From: Limanda limanda
Lineage: Eukaryota; Chordata; Actinopteri; Pleuronectiformes; Pleuronectidae
Direction of reading: 5' to 3'
Length of the DNA stretch: 64,000 bases
Assembly: GCF_963576545.1 (NCBI RefSeq)
Contig: NW_026870438.1
Span: 1,116,001-1,180,000 of the forward strand
The notes beneath the pieces are model-generated. The model had not been told where the DNA came from and made no database searches. It saw only the letters and a list, made by a program, of their open reading frames with translations. The position numbers were made by a program, and so were the translations under genes. Every line of letters starts with the position of its first letter. Positions within the stretch are counted from its first letter, which is position 1. Shown piece after piece: positions 26,601-38,550 of this stretch.

Positions 26601-29600
26601 ATCGGTACCATCCTTGAGCTTCTCCGACTTTCGGAAGGGTTAGGGTTAGGGTTAGGGATGAAAGCACATAGGAGAAAGAGATATTCTTGAATAACTTTTT
26701 TTGTGAAGGTCGGAGAGACTTGGAAAGTGGTTGCATCTGGACTAATTTGGGTCCTGCAGATCGATTGGTACCATGCCCGAGCTTGTACGACCTTCGGAAG
26801 AGGTCGACCGACGAAATTCCCCCAAATCTGAGGAGATATTCTTGAATAACTTTTTTTGTGAAGGTCGGAGAGACTTGCAAGTAGGCTCTACCCCCACTAA
26901 ATGGGGTAGCGCGCATCGATCGGTACCATCCTTGAGCTTCTCCGACTTTCGGAAGGGTTAGGGTTAGGGTTAGGGATGAAAGCACATAGGAGAAAGAGAT
27001 ATTCTTTAATAACTTTTTTTGTAAAGGTCGGAGAGACTTGGAAAGTGGTTGCATCTTGACTAATTTGGGTCCTGCGGATCGATTGGTACCATCCCCGAGC
27101 TTGTACGACCTTCGGAAGAGGTCGACCGACGAAATTCCCCCAAATCTGAGGAGATATTCTTGAATAACTTTTTTTGTGAAGGTCGGAGAGACTTGCAAGT
27201 AGGCTCTACCCCCACTAAATGGGGTTGCGCGCATCGATCGGTACCATCCTTGAGCTTCTCCGACTTTCGGAAGGGTTAGGGTTAGGGTTAGGGATGAAAG
27301 CACATAGGAGAAAGAGATATTCTTGAATAACTTTTTTTTTGAAGGTCGGAGAGACTTGCAAGTAGGCTCTACCCCCACTAAATGGGGTAGCGCGCATCGA
27401 TCGGTACCATCTTTGAGCTTCTCCGACTTTCGGAAGGGTTAGGGTTAGGGATGAAAGCACATAGGAGAAAGAGATATTCTTGAATAACTTTTTTTGTGAA
27501 GGTCGGAGAGACTTGGAAAGTGGTTGCATCTGGACTAATTTGGGTCCTGCGGATCGATTGGTACCATCCCCGAGCTTGTACGACCTTCGGAAGAGGTCGA
27601 CCGACGAAATTCCCCCAAATCTGAGGAGATATTCTTGAATAACTTTTTTTGTGAAGGTCGGAGAGACTTGCAAGTAGGCTCTACCCCCACTAAATGGGGT
27701 TGCGCGCATCGATCAGTACCATCCTTGAGCTTCTCCGACTTTCGGAAGGGTTAGGGTTAGGGTTAGGGATGAAAGCACATAGGAGAAAGAGATATTCTTG
27801 AATAACTTTTTTTGTGAAGGTCGGAGAGACTTGCAAGTAGGCTCTACCCCCACTAAATGGGGTAGCGCGCATCGATCGGTACCATCCTTGAGCTTCTCCG
27901 ACTTTCGGAAGGGTTAGGGTTAGGGTTAGGGATGAAAGCACATAGGAGAAAGAGATATTCTTGAATAACTTTTTTTGTGAAGGTCGGAGAGACTTGCAAG
28001 TAGGCTCTACCCCCACTAAATGGGGTAGCGCGCATCGATCGGTACCATCCTTGAGCTTCTCCGACTTTCGGAAGGGTTAGGGTTAGGGTTAGGGATGAAA
28101 GCACATAGGAGAAAGAGATATTCTTGAATAACTTTTTTTGTGAAGGTCGGAGAGACTTGGAAAGTGGTTGCATCTGGACTAATTTGGGTCCTGCGGATCG
28201 ATTGGTACCATGCCCGAGCTTGTACGACCTTCGGAAGAGGTCGACCGACGAAATTCCCCCAAATCTGAGGAGATATTCTTGAATAACTTTTTTTGTGAAG
28301 GTCGGAGAGACTTGCAAGTAGGCTCTACCCCCACTAAATGGGGTAGCGCGCATCGATCGGTACCATCCTTGAGCTTCTCCGACTTTCGGAAGGGTTAGGG
28401 TTAGGGTTAGGGATGAAAGCACATAGGAGAAAGAGATATTCTTTAATAACTTTTTTTGTAAAGGTCGGAGAGACTTGGAAAGTGGTTGCATCTGGACTAA
28501 TTTGGGTCCTGCAGATCGATTGGTACCATCCCCGAGCTTGTACGACCTTCGGAAGAGGTCGACCGACGAAATTCCCCCAAATCTGAGGAGATATTCTTGA
28601 ATAACTTTTTTTGTGAAGGTCGGAGAGACTTGCAAGTAGGCTCTACCCCCACTAAATGGGGTAGCGCGCATCGATCGGTACCATCCTTGAGCTTCTCCGA
28701 CTTTCGGAAGGGTTAGGGTTAGGGTTAGGGATGAAAGCACATAGGAGAAAGAGATATTCTTGAATAACTTTTTTTGTGAAGGTCGGAGAGACTTGGAAAG
28801 TGGTTGCATCTGGACTAATTGGGGTCCTGCGGATCGATTGGTACCATCCCCGAGCTTGTACGACCTTCGGAAAAGGTCGACCGACGAAATTCCCCCAAAT
28901 CTGAGGAGATATTCTTGAATAACTTTTTTTTTGAAGGTCGGAGAGACTTGCAAGTAGGCTCTACCCCCACTAAATGGGGTAGCGCGCATCGATCGGTACC
29001 ATCCTTGAGCTTCTCCGACTTTCGGAAGGGTTAGGGTTAGGGTTAGGGATGAAAGCACATAGGAGAAAGAGATATTCTTGAATAACTTTTTTTGTGAAGG
29101 TCGGAGAGACTTGGAAAGTGGTTGCATCTGGACTAATTTGGGTCCTGCGGATCGATTGGTACCATGCCCGAGCTTGTACGACCTTCGGAAGAGGTCGACC
29201 GACGAAATTCCCCCAAATCTGAGGAGATATTCTTGAATAACTTTTTTTGTGAAGGTCGGAGAGACTTGCAAGTAGGCTCTACCCCCACTAAATGGGGTAG
29301 CACGCATCGATCGGTACCATCCTTGAGCTTCTCCGACTTTCGGAAGGGTTAGGGTTAGGGTTAGGGATGAAAGCACATAGGAGAAAGAGATATTCTTGAA
29401 TAACTTTTTTTGTGAAGGTCGGAGAGACTTGGAAAGTGGTTGCATCTGGACTAATTGGGGTCCTGCGGATCGATTGGTACCATCCCCGAGCTTGTACGAC
29501 CTTCGGAAGAGGTCGACCGACGAAATTCCCCCAAATCTGAGGAGATATTCTTGAATAACTTTTTTTTTGAAGGTCGGAGAGACTTGCAAGTAGGCTCTAC

Positions 29601-30693
29601 CCCCACTAAATGGGGTAGCGCGCATCGATCGGTACCATCCTTGAGCTTCTCCGACTTTCGGAAGGGTTAGGGTTAGGGTTAGGGATGAAAGCACATAGGA
29701 GAAAGAGATATTCTTGAATAACTTTTTTTGTGAAGGTCGGAGAGACTTGGAAAGTGGTTGCATCTGGACTAATTTGGGTCCTGCGGATCGATTGGTACCA
29801 TCCCCGAGCTTGTACGACCTTCGGAAGAGGTCGACCGACGAAATTCCCCCAAATCTGAGGAGATATTCTTGAATAACTTTTTTTGTGAAGGTCGGAGAGA
29901 CTTGCAAGTAGGCTGTACCCCCACTAAATGGGGTTGCGCGCATCGATCGGTACCATCCTTGAGCTTCTCCGACTTTCGGAAGGGTTAGGGTTAGGGTTAG
30001 GGATGAAAGCACATAGGAGAAAGAGATATTCTTGAATAACTTTTTTTGTGAAGGTCGGAGAGACTTGCAAGTAGGCTCTACCCCCACTAAATGGGGTAGC
30101 GCGCATCGATCGGTACCATCCTTGAGCTTATCCGACTTTCGGAAGGGTTAGGGTTAGGGTTAGGGATGAAAGCACATAGGAGAAAGAGATATTCTTGAAT
30201 AACTTTTTTTGTGAAGGTCGGAGAGACTTGGAAAGTGGTTGCATCTGGACTAATTTGGGTCCTGCGGATCGATTGGTACCATCCCCGAGCTTGTACGACC
30301 TTTGGAAGAGGTCGACCGACGAAATTCCCCCAAATCTGAGGAGATATTCTTGAATAACTTTTTTTGTGAAGGTCGGAGAGACTTGCAAGTAGGCTCTACC
30401 CCCACTAAATGGGGTTGCGCACATCGATCGGTACCATCCTTGAGCTTCTCCGACTTTCGGAAGGGTTAGGGTTAGGGTTAGGGATGAAAGCACATAGGAG
30501 AAAGAGATATTCTTGAATAACTTTTTTTGTGAAGGTCGGAGAGACTTGCAAGTAGGCTCTACCCCCACTAAATGGGGTAGCGCGCATCGATCGGTACCAT
30601 CCTTGAGCTTCTCCGACTTTCGGAAGGGTTAGGGTTAGGGTTAGGGATGAAAGCACATAGGAGAAAGAGATATTCTTGAATAACTTTTTTTGT
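17687..30693 (+). repeat. Large duplication, copy 2 (13,007 bp)
   Basis: Near-identical to 4680-17205 apart from whole-monomer indels and a few substitutions. It lacks one A near 23.7 kb. It has one extra AAAB (644 bp) near 25.8-26.4 kb, where two successive B (near 26129 and 26773) both carry the GCAGATCG and CCATGCCC variants. That supports local tandem duplication of AAAB in this copy, or its loss in copy 1. A private T in the telomere block near 22779 (GGGTTATGG) is absent from copy 1 and so arose after the duplication. Confidence 0.9.
27979..29886 (+). repeat. Six AB dimers in a row (318-bp period), copy 2
   Basis: The counterpart of 14491-16398 at an offset of 13,488 bp, with the same order of B subtypes and the same GGAAAAGGTC change in one B (near 28871, matching 15383). 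The 744-codon minus-strand frame is preserved here, as expected from recent duplication rather than selection. Confidence 0.9.
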
Positions 30694-31655
30694 GAAGGTC
30701 GGAGAGACTTGCAAGTAGGCTCTACCCCCACTAAATGGGGTAGCGCGCATCGATCGGTACCATCCTTGAGCTTCTCCGACTTTCGGAAGGGTTAGGGTTA
30801 GGGTTAGGGATGAAAGCACATAGGAGAAAGAGATATTCTTGAATAACTTTTTTTGTGAAGGTCGGAGAGACTTGCAAGTAGGCTTTACCCCCACTAAATG
30901 GGGTAGCACGCATCGATCGGTACCATCCTTGAGCTTCTCCGACTTTCGGAAGGGTTAGGGTTAGGGTTAGGGATGAAAGCACATAGGAGAAAGAGATATT
31001 CTTGAATAACTTTTTTTGTGAAGGTCGGAGAGACTTGGAAAGTGGTTGCATCTGGACTAATTTGGGTCCTGCGGATCGATTGGTACCATGCCCGAGCTTG
31101 TACGACCTTCGGAAGAGGTCGACCGACGAAATTCCCCCAAATCTGAGGAGATATTCTTGAATAACTTTTTTTGTGAAGGTCGGAGAGACTTGCAAGTAGG
31201 CTCTACCCCCACTAAATGGGGTAGCGCGCATCGATCGGTACCATCCTTGAGCTTCTCCGACTTTCGGAAGGGTTAGGGTTAGGGTTAGGGATGAAAGCAC
31301 ATAGGAGAAAGAGATATTCTTTAATAACTTTTTTTGTAAAGGTCGGAGAGACTTGGAAAGTGGTTGCATCTTGACTAATTTGGGTCCTGCGGATCGATTG
31401 GTACCATCCCCGAGCTTGTACGACCTTCGGAAGAGGTCGACCGACGAAATTCCCCCAAATCTGAGGAGATATTCTTGAATAACTTTTTTTGTGAAGGTCG
31501 GAGAGACTTGCAAGTAGGCTCTACCCCCACTAAATGGGGTTGCGCGCATCGATCGGTACCATCCTTGAGCTTCTCCGACTTTCGGAAGGGTTAGGGTTAG
31601 GGTTAGGGATGAAAGCACATAGGAGAAAGAGATATTCTTGAATAACTTTTTTTTT
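30694..31655 (+). repeat. 962-bp higher-order repeat A-A-B-A-B-A, copy 1
   Basis: Six monomers (four A, two B) repeated in tandem at 31656-32617. Shared markers are CTTTACC and GCACGC in the second A, CCATGCCC in the first B, CTTTAATAAC with GTAAAGG at the third A/B junction, CATCTTGAC in the second B, and a T9 tail on the last A. Related but older copies start near 12891 and 26379. Confidence 0.9.
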
Positions 31656-32617
31656 GAAGGTCGGAGAGACTTGCAAGTAGGCTCTACCCCCACTAAATGG
31701 GGTAGCGCGCATCGATCGGTACCATCCTTGAGCTTCTCCGACTTTCGGAAGGGTTAGGGTTAGGGTTAGGGATGAAAGCACATAGGAGAAAGAGATATTC
31801 TTGAATAACTTTTTTTGTGAAGGTCGGAGAGACTTGCAAGTAGGCTTTACCCCCACTAAATGGGGTAGCACGCATCGATCGGTACCATCCTTGAGCTTCT
31901 CCGACTTTCGGAAGGGTTAGGGTTAGGGTTAGGGATGAAAGCACATAGGAGAAAGAGATATTCTTGAATAACTTTTTTTGTGAAGGTCGGAGAGACTTGG
32001 AAAGTGGTTGCATCTGGACTAATTTGGGTCCTGCGGATCGATTGGTACCATGCCCGAGCTTGTACGACCTTCGGAAGAGGTCGACCGACGAAATTCCCCC
32101 AAATCTGAGGAGATATTCTTGAATAACTTTTTTTGTGAAGGTCGGAGAGACTTGCAAGTAGGCTCTACCCCCACTAAATGGGGTAGCGCGCATCGATCGG
32201 TACCATCCTTGAGCTTCTCCGACTTTCGGAAGGGTTAGGGTTAGGGTTAGGGATGAAAGCACATAGGAGAAAGAGATATTCTTTAATAACTTTTTTTGTA
32301 AAGGTCGGAGAGACTTGGAAAGTGGTTGCATCTTGACTAATTTGGGTCCTGCGGATCGATTGGTACCATCCCCGAGCTTGTACGACCTTCGGAAGAGGTC
32401 GACCGACGAAATTCCCCCAAATCTGAGGAGATATTCTTGAATAACTTTTTTTGTGAAGGTCGGAGAGACTTGCAAGTAGGCTCTACCCCCACTAAATGGG
32501 GTTGCGCGCATCGATCGGTACCATCCTTGAGCTTCTCCGACTTTCGGAAGGGTTAGGGTTAGGGTTAGGGATGAAAGCACATAGGAGAAAGAGATATTCT
32601 TGAATAACTTTTTTTTT
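31656..32617 (+). repeat. 962-bp higher-order repeat A-A-B-A-B-A, copy 2
   Basis: Matches 30694-31655 in monomer order and every marker variant I checked. The perfect tandem placement implies a single recent duplication. The array then moves through an A-B-A stretch (32618-33098), whose B carries the GAAAAGTGG variant, into the 1,437-bp repeat. Confidence 0.9.
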
Positions 32618-33098
32618 GAAGGTCGGAGAGACTTGCAAGTAGGCTCTACCCCCACTAAATGGGGTAGCGCGCATCGATCGGTACCATCCTTGAGCTTCTC
32701 CGACTTTCGGAAGGGTTAGGGTTAGGGTTAGGGATGAAAGCACATAGGAGAAAGAGATATTCTTGAATAACTTTTTTTGTGAAGGTCGGAGAGACTTGAA
32801 AAGTGGTTGCATCTGGACTAATTTGGGTCCTGCGGATCGATTGGTACCATCCCCGAGCTTGTACGACCTTCGGAAGAGGTCGACCGACGAAATTCCCCCA
32901 AATCTGAGGAGATATTCTTGAATAACTTTTTTTGTGAAGGTCGGAGAGACTTGCAAGTAGGCTCTACCCCCACTAAATGGGGTTGCGCGCATCGATCGGT
33001 ACCATCCTTGAGCTTCTCCGACTTTCGGAAGGGTTAGGGTTAGGGTTAGGGATGAAAGCACATAGGAGAAAGAGATATTCTTGAATAACTTTTTTTGT

Positions 33099-34535
33099 GA
33101 AGGTCGGAGAGACTTGCAAGTAGGCTCTACCCCCACTAAATGGGGTAGCGCGCATCGATCGGTACCATCCTTGAGCTTCTCCGACTTTCGGAAGGGTTAG
33201 GGTTAGGGTTAGGGATGAAAGCACATAGGAGAAAGAGATATTCTTGAATAACTTTTTTTGTGAAGGTCGGAGAGACTTGCAAGTAGGCTCTACCCCCACT
33301 AAATGGGGTAGCGCGCATCGATCGGTACCATCCTTGAGCTTCTCCGACTTTCGGAAGGGTTAGGGTTAGGGTTAGGGATGAAAGCACATAGGAGAAAGAG
33401 ATATTCTTGAATAACTTTTTTTGTGAAGGTCGGAGAGACTTGGAAAGTGGTTGCATCTGGACTAATTTGGGTCCTGCGGATCGATTGGTACCATGCCCGA
33501 GCTTGTACGACCTTCGGAAGAGGTCGACCGACGAAATTCCCCCAAATCTGAGGAGATATTCTTGAATAACTTTTTTTGTGAAGGTCGGAGAGACTTGCAA
33601 GTAGGCTCTACCCCCACTAAATGGGGTAGCGCGCATCGATCGGTACCATCCTTGAGCTTCTCCGACTTTCGGAAGGGTTAGGGTTAGGGTTAGGGATGAA
33701 AGCACATAGGAGAAAGAGATATTCTTTAATAACTTTTTTTGTAAAGGTCGGAGAGACTTGGAAAGTGGTTGCATCTGGACTAATTTGGGTCCTGCGGATC
33801 GATTGGTACCATCCCCGAGCTTGTACGACCTTCGGAAGAGGTCGACCGACGAAATTCCCCCAAATCTGAGGAGATATTCTTGAATAACTTTTTTTGTGAA
33901 GGTCGGAGAGACTTGCAAGTAGGCTCTACCCCCACTAAATGGGGTTGCGCGCATCGATCGGTACCATCCTTGAGCTTCTCCGACTTTCGGAAGGGTTAGG
34001 GTTAGGGTTAGGGATGAAAGCACATAGGAGAAAGAGATATTCTTGAATAACTTTTTTTGTGAAGGTCGGAGAGACTTGCAAGTAGGCTCTACCCCCACTA
34101 AATGGGGTAGCGCGCATCGATCGGTACCATCCTTGAGCTTCTCCGACTTTCGGAAGGGTTAGGGTTAGGGATGAAAGCACATAGGAGAAAGAGATATTCT
34201 TGAATAACTTTTTTTGTGAAGGTCGGAGAGACTTGGAAAGTGGTTGCATCTGGACTAATTTGGGTCCTGCGGATCGATTGGTACCATCCCCGAGCTTGTA
34301 CGACCTTCGGAAGAGGTCGACCGACGAAATTCCCCCAAATCTGAGGAGATATTCTTGAATAACTTTTTTTGTGAAGGTCGGAGAGACTTGCAAGTAGGCT
34401 CTACCCCCACTAAATGGGGTTGCGCGCATCGATCGGTACCATCCTTGAGCTTCTCCGACTTTCGGAAGGGTTAGGGTTAGGGTTAGGGATGAAAGCACAT
34501 AGGAGAAAGAGATATTCTTGAATAACTTTTTTTGT
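33099..34535 (+). repeat. 1,437-bp higher-order repeat, copy 1
   Basis: Nine monomers: five full A, one 157-bp A (34061) and three B. The first B has CCATGCCC, the second is preceded by CTTTAATAAC with GTAAAGG, and GGGGTTG occurs in the A after the second and third B. The same order follows directly at 34536-35972. Confidence 0.9.
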
Positions 34536-35972
34536 GAAGGTCGGAGAGACTTGCAAGTAGGCTCTACCCCCACTAAATGGGGTAGCGCGCATCGATCGGT
34601 ACCATCCTTGAGCTTCTCCGACTTTCGGAAGGGTTAGGGTTAGGGTTAGGGATGAAAGCACATAGGAGAAAGAGATATTCTTGAATAACTTTTTTTGTGA
34701 AGGTCGGAGAGACTTGCAAGTAGGCTCTACCCCCACTAAATGGGGTAGCGCGCATCGATCGGTACCATCCTTGAGCTTCTCCGACTTTTGGAAGGGTTAG
34801 GGTTAGGGTTAGGGATGAAAGCACATAGGAGAAAGAGATATTCTTGAATAACTTTTTTTGTGAAGGTCGGAGAGACTTGGAAAGTGGTTGCATCTGGACT
34901 AATTTGGGTCCTGCGGATCGATTGGTACCATGCCCGAGCTTGTACGACCTTCGGAAGAGGTCGACCGACGAAATTCCCCCAAATCTGAGGAGATATTCTT
35001 GAATAACTTTTTTTGTGAAGGTCGGAGAGACTTGCAAGTAGGCTCTACCCCCACTAAATGGGGTAGCGCGCATCGATCGGTACCATCCTTGAGCTTCTCC
35101 GACTTTCGGAAGGGTTAGGGTTAGGGTTAGGGATGAAAGCACATAGGAGAAAGAGATATTCTTTAATAACTTTTTTTGTAAAGGTCGGAGAGACTTGGAA
35201 AGTGGTTGCATCTGGACTAATTTGGGTCCTGCGGATCGATTGGTACCATCCCCGAGCTTGTACGACCTTCGGAAGAGGTCGACCGACGAAATTCCCCCAA
35301 ATCTGAGGAGATATTCTTGAATAACTTTTTTTGTGAAGGTCGGAGAGACTTGCAAGTAGGCTCTACCCCCACTAAATGGGGTTGCGCGCATCGATCGGTA
35401 CCATCCTTGAGCTTCTCCGACTTTCGGAAGGGTTAGGGTTAGGGTTAGGGATGAAAGCACATAGGAGAAAGAGATATTCTTGAATAACTTTTTTTGTGAA
35501 GGTCGGAGAGACTTGCAAGTAGGCTCTACCCCCACTAAATGGGGTAGCGCGCATCGATCGGTACCATCCTTGAGCTTCTCCGACTTTCGGAAGGGTTAGG
35601 GTTAGGGATGAAAGCACATAGGAGAAAGAGATATTCTTGAATAACTTTTTTTGTGAAGGTCGGAGAGACTTGGAAAGTGGTTGCATCTGGACTAATTTGG
35701 GTCCTGCGGATCGATTGGTACCATCCCCGAGCTTGTACGACCTTCGGAAGAGGTCGACCGACGAAATTCCCCCAAATCTGAGGAGATATTCTTGAATAAC
35801 TTTTTTTGTGAAGGTCGGAGAGACTTGCAAGTAGGCTCTACCCCCACTAAATGGGGTTGCGCGCATCGATCGGTACCATCCTTGAGCTTCTCCGACTTTC
35901 GGAAGGGTTAGGGTTAGGGTTAGGGATGAAAGCACATAGGAGAAAGAGATATTCTTGAATAACTTTTTTTGT
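34536..35972 (+). repeat. 1,437-bp higher-order repeat, copy 2
   Basis: Tandem copy of 33099-34535. It differs by at least one private CpG transition, CTTTTGG near 34789, where copy 1 has CTTTCGG. The pattern of a short A followed by B and a GGGGTTG A continues once more just to the right (short A at 36136), so the expansion included part of a third unit. Confidence 0.9.
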
Positions 35973-37580
35973 GAAGGTCGGAGAGACTTGCAAGTAGGCT
36001 CTACCCCCACTAAATGGGGTAGCGCGCATCGATCGGTACCATCCTTGAGCTTCTCCGACTTTCGGAAGGGTTAGGGTTAGGGTTAGGGATGAAAGCACAT
36101 AGGAGAAAGAGATATTCTTGAATAACTTTTTTTGTGAAGGTCGGAGAGACTTGCAAGTAGGCTCTACCCCCACTAAATGGGGTAGCGCGCATCGATCGGT
36201 ACCATCCTTGAGCTTCTCCGACTTTCGGAAGGGTTAGGGTTAGGGATGAAAGCACATAGGAGAAAGAGATATTCTTGAATAACTTTTTTTGTGAAGGTCG
36301 GAGAGACTTGGAAAGTGGTTGCATCTGGACTAATTTGGGTCCTGCGGATCGATTGGTACCATCCCCGAGCTTGTACGACCTTCGGAAGAGGTCGACCGAC
36401 GAAATTCCCCCAAATCTGAGGAGATATTCTTGAATAACTTTTTTTGTGAAGGTCGGAGAGACTTGCAAGTAGGCTCTACCCCCACTAAATGGGGTTGCGC
36501 GCATCGATCGGTACCATCCTTGAGCTTCTCCGACTTTCGGAAGGGTTAGGGTTAGGGTTAGGGATGAAAGCACATAGGAGAAAGAGATATTCTTGAATAA
36601 CTTTTTTTGTGAAGGTCGGAGAGACTTGCAAGTAGGCTCTACCCCCACTAAATGGGGTAGCGCGCATCGATCGGTACCATCCTTGAGCTTCTCCGACTTT
36701 CGGAAGGGTTAGGGTTAGGGTTAGGGATGAAAGCACATAGGAGAAAGAGATATTCTTGAATAACTTTTTTTGTGAAGGTCGGAGAGACTTGCAAGTAGGC
36801 TCTACCCCCACTAAATGGGGTAGCGCGCATCGATCGGTACCATCCTTGAGCTTCTCCGACTTTCGGAAGGGTTAGGGTTAGGGTTAGGGATGAAAGCACA
36901 TAGGAGAAAGAGATATTCTTGAATAACTTTTTTTGTGAAGGTCGGAGAGACTTGCAAGTAGGCTCTACCCCCACTAAATGGGGTAGCGCGCATCGATCGG
37001 TACCATCCTTGAGCTTCTCCGACTTTTGGAAGGGTTAGGGTTAGGGTTAGGGATGAAAGCACATAGGAGAAAGAGATATTCTTGAATAACTTTTTTTGTG
37101 AAGGTCGGAGAGACTTGCAAGTAGGCTCTACCCCCACTAAATGGGGTAGCGCGCATCGATCGGTACCATCCTTGAGCTTCTCCGACTTTCGGAAGGGTTA
37201 GGGTTAGGGTTAGGGATGAAAGCACATAGGAGAAAGAGATATTCTTGAATAACTTTTTTTGTGAAGGTCGGAGAGACTTGGAAAGTGGTTGCATCTGGAC
37301 TAATTTGGGTCCTGCGGATCGATTGGTACCATCCCCGAGCTTGTACGTCCTTCGGAAGAGGTCGACCGACGAAATTCCCCCAAATCTGAGGAGATATTCT
37401 TGAATAACTTTTTTTGTGAAGGTCGGAGAGACTTGCAAGTAGGCTCTACCCCCACTAAATGGGGTAGCGCGCATCGATCAGTACCATCCTTGAGCTTCTC
37501 CGACTTTCGGAAGGGTTAGGGTTAGGGTTAGGGATGAAAGCACATAGGAGAAAGAGATATTCTTGAATAACTTTTTTTGT
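35973..37580 (+). repeat. Array stretch where left-domain variants end
   Basis: Contains A, a short A (36136-36292), B (from 36293), a GGGGTTG A, then a run of A and another B (from 37262) with a private GTACGTCC change. From here rightward the CCATGCCC subtype of B is no longer seen, and GATCAGTACC, CTTTTGG and GCGCACAT variants of A become frequent. No non-satellite sequence is present. Confidence 0.85.
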
Positions 37581-38550
37581 GAAGGTCGGAGAGACTTGCA
37601 AGTAGGCTCTACCCCCACTAAATGGGGTAGCGCGCATCGATCGGTACCATCCTTGAGCTTCTCCGACTTTCGGAAGGGTTAGGGTTAGGGTTAGGGATAA
37701 AAGCACATAGGAGAAAGAGATATTCTTGAATAACTTTTTTTGTGAAGGTCGGAGAGACTTGCAAGTAGGCTCTACCCCCACTAAATGGGGTAGCGCACAT
37801 CGATCGGTACCATCCTTGAGCTTCTCCGACTTTCGGAAGGGTTAGGGTTAGGGTTAGGGATGAAAGCACATAGGAGAAAGAGATATTCTTGAATAACTTT
37901 TTTTGTGAAGGTCGGAGAGACTTGGAAAGTGGTTGCATCTGGACTAATTTGGGTCCTGCGGATCGATTGGTACCATCCCCGAGCTTGTACGACCTTCGGA
38001 AGAGGTCGACCAACGAAATTCCCCCAAATCTGAGGAGATATTCTTGAATAACTTTTTTTGTGAAGGTCGGAGAGACTTGCAAGTAGGCTCTACCCCCACT
38101 AAATGGGGTAGTGCGCATCGATCGGTACCATCCTTGAGCTTCTCCGACTTTCGGAAGGGTTAGGGTTAGGGTTAGGGATGAAAGCACATAGGAGAAAGAG
38201 ATATTCTTGAATAACTTTTTTTGTGAAGGTCGGAGAGACTTGCAAGTAGGCTCTACCCCCACTAAATGGGGTAGCGCGCATCGATCGGTACCATCCTTGA
38301 GCTTCTCCGACTTTTGGAAGGGTTAGGGTTAGGGTTAGGGATGAAAGCACATAGGAGAAAGAGATATTCTTGAATAACTTTTTTTGTGAAGGTCGGAGAG
38401 ACTTGCAAGTAGGCTCTACCCCCACTAAATGGGGTAGCGCACATCGATCGGTACCATCCTTGAGCTTCTCCGACTTTCGGAAGGGTTAGGGTTAGGGTTA
38501 GGGATGAAAGCACATAGGAGAAAGATATATTCTTGAATAACTTTTTTTGT
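37581..38550 (+). repeat. Variant block repeated at +7,700 bp, copy 1
   Basis: Order A A B A A A with markers GCGCACAT in the second A, GACCAACG in the B (37907-38061), TGCGCAT in the next A, CTTTTGG in the next and GCGCACAT in the last. All of these recur at 45281-46250. GGGATAAAAG near 37697 is private to this copy. Confidence 0.88.

Noticed and set aside
4680..30693. Calling the large duplication purely an assembly artefact
   Set aside because: Private substitutions and two different whole-monomer indels separate the copies, which argues for two real copies; raw reads are still needed to prove it.
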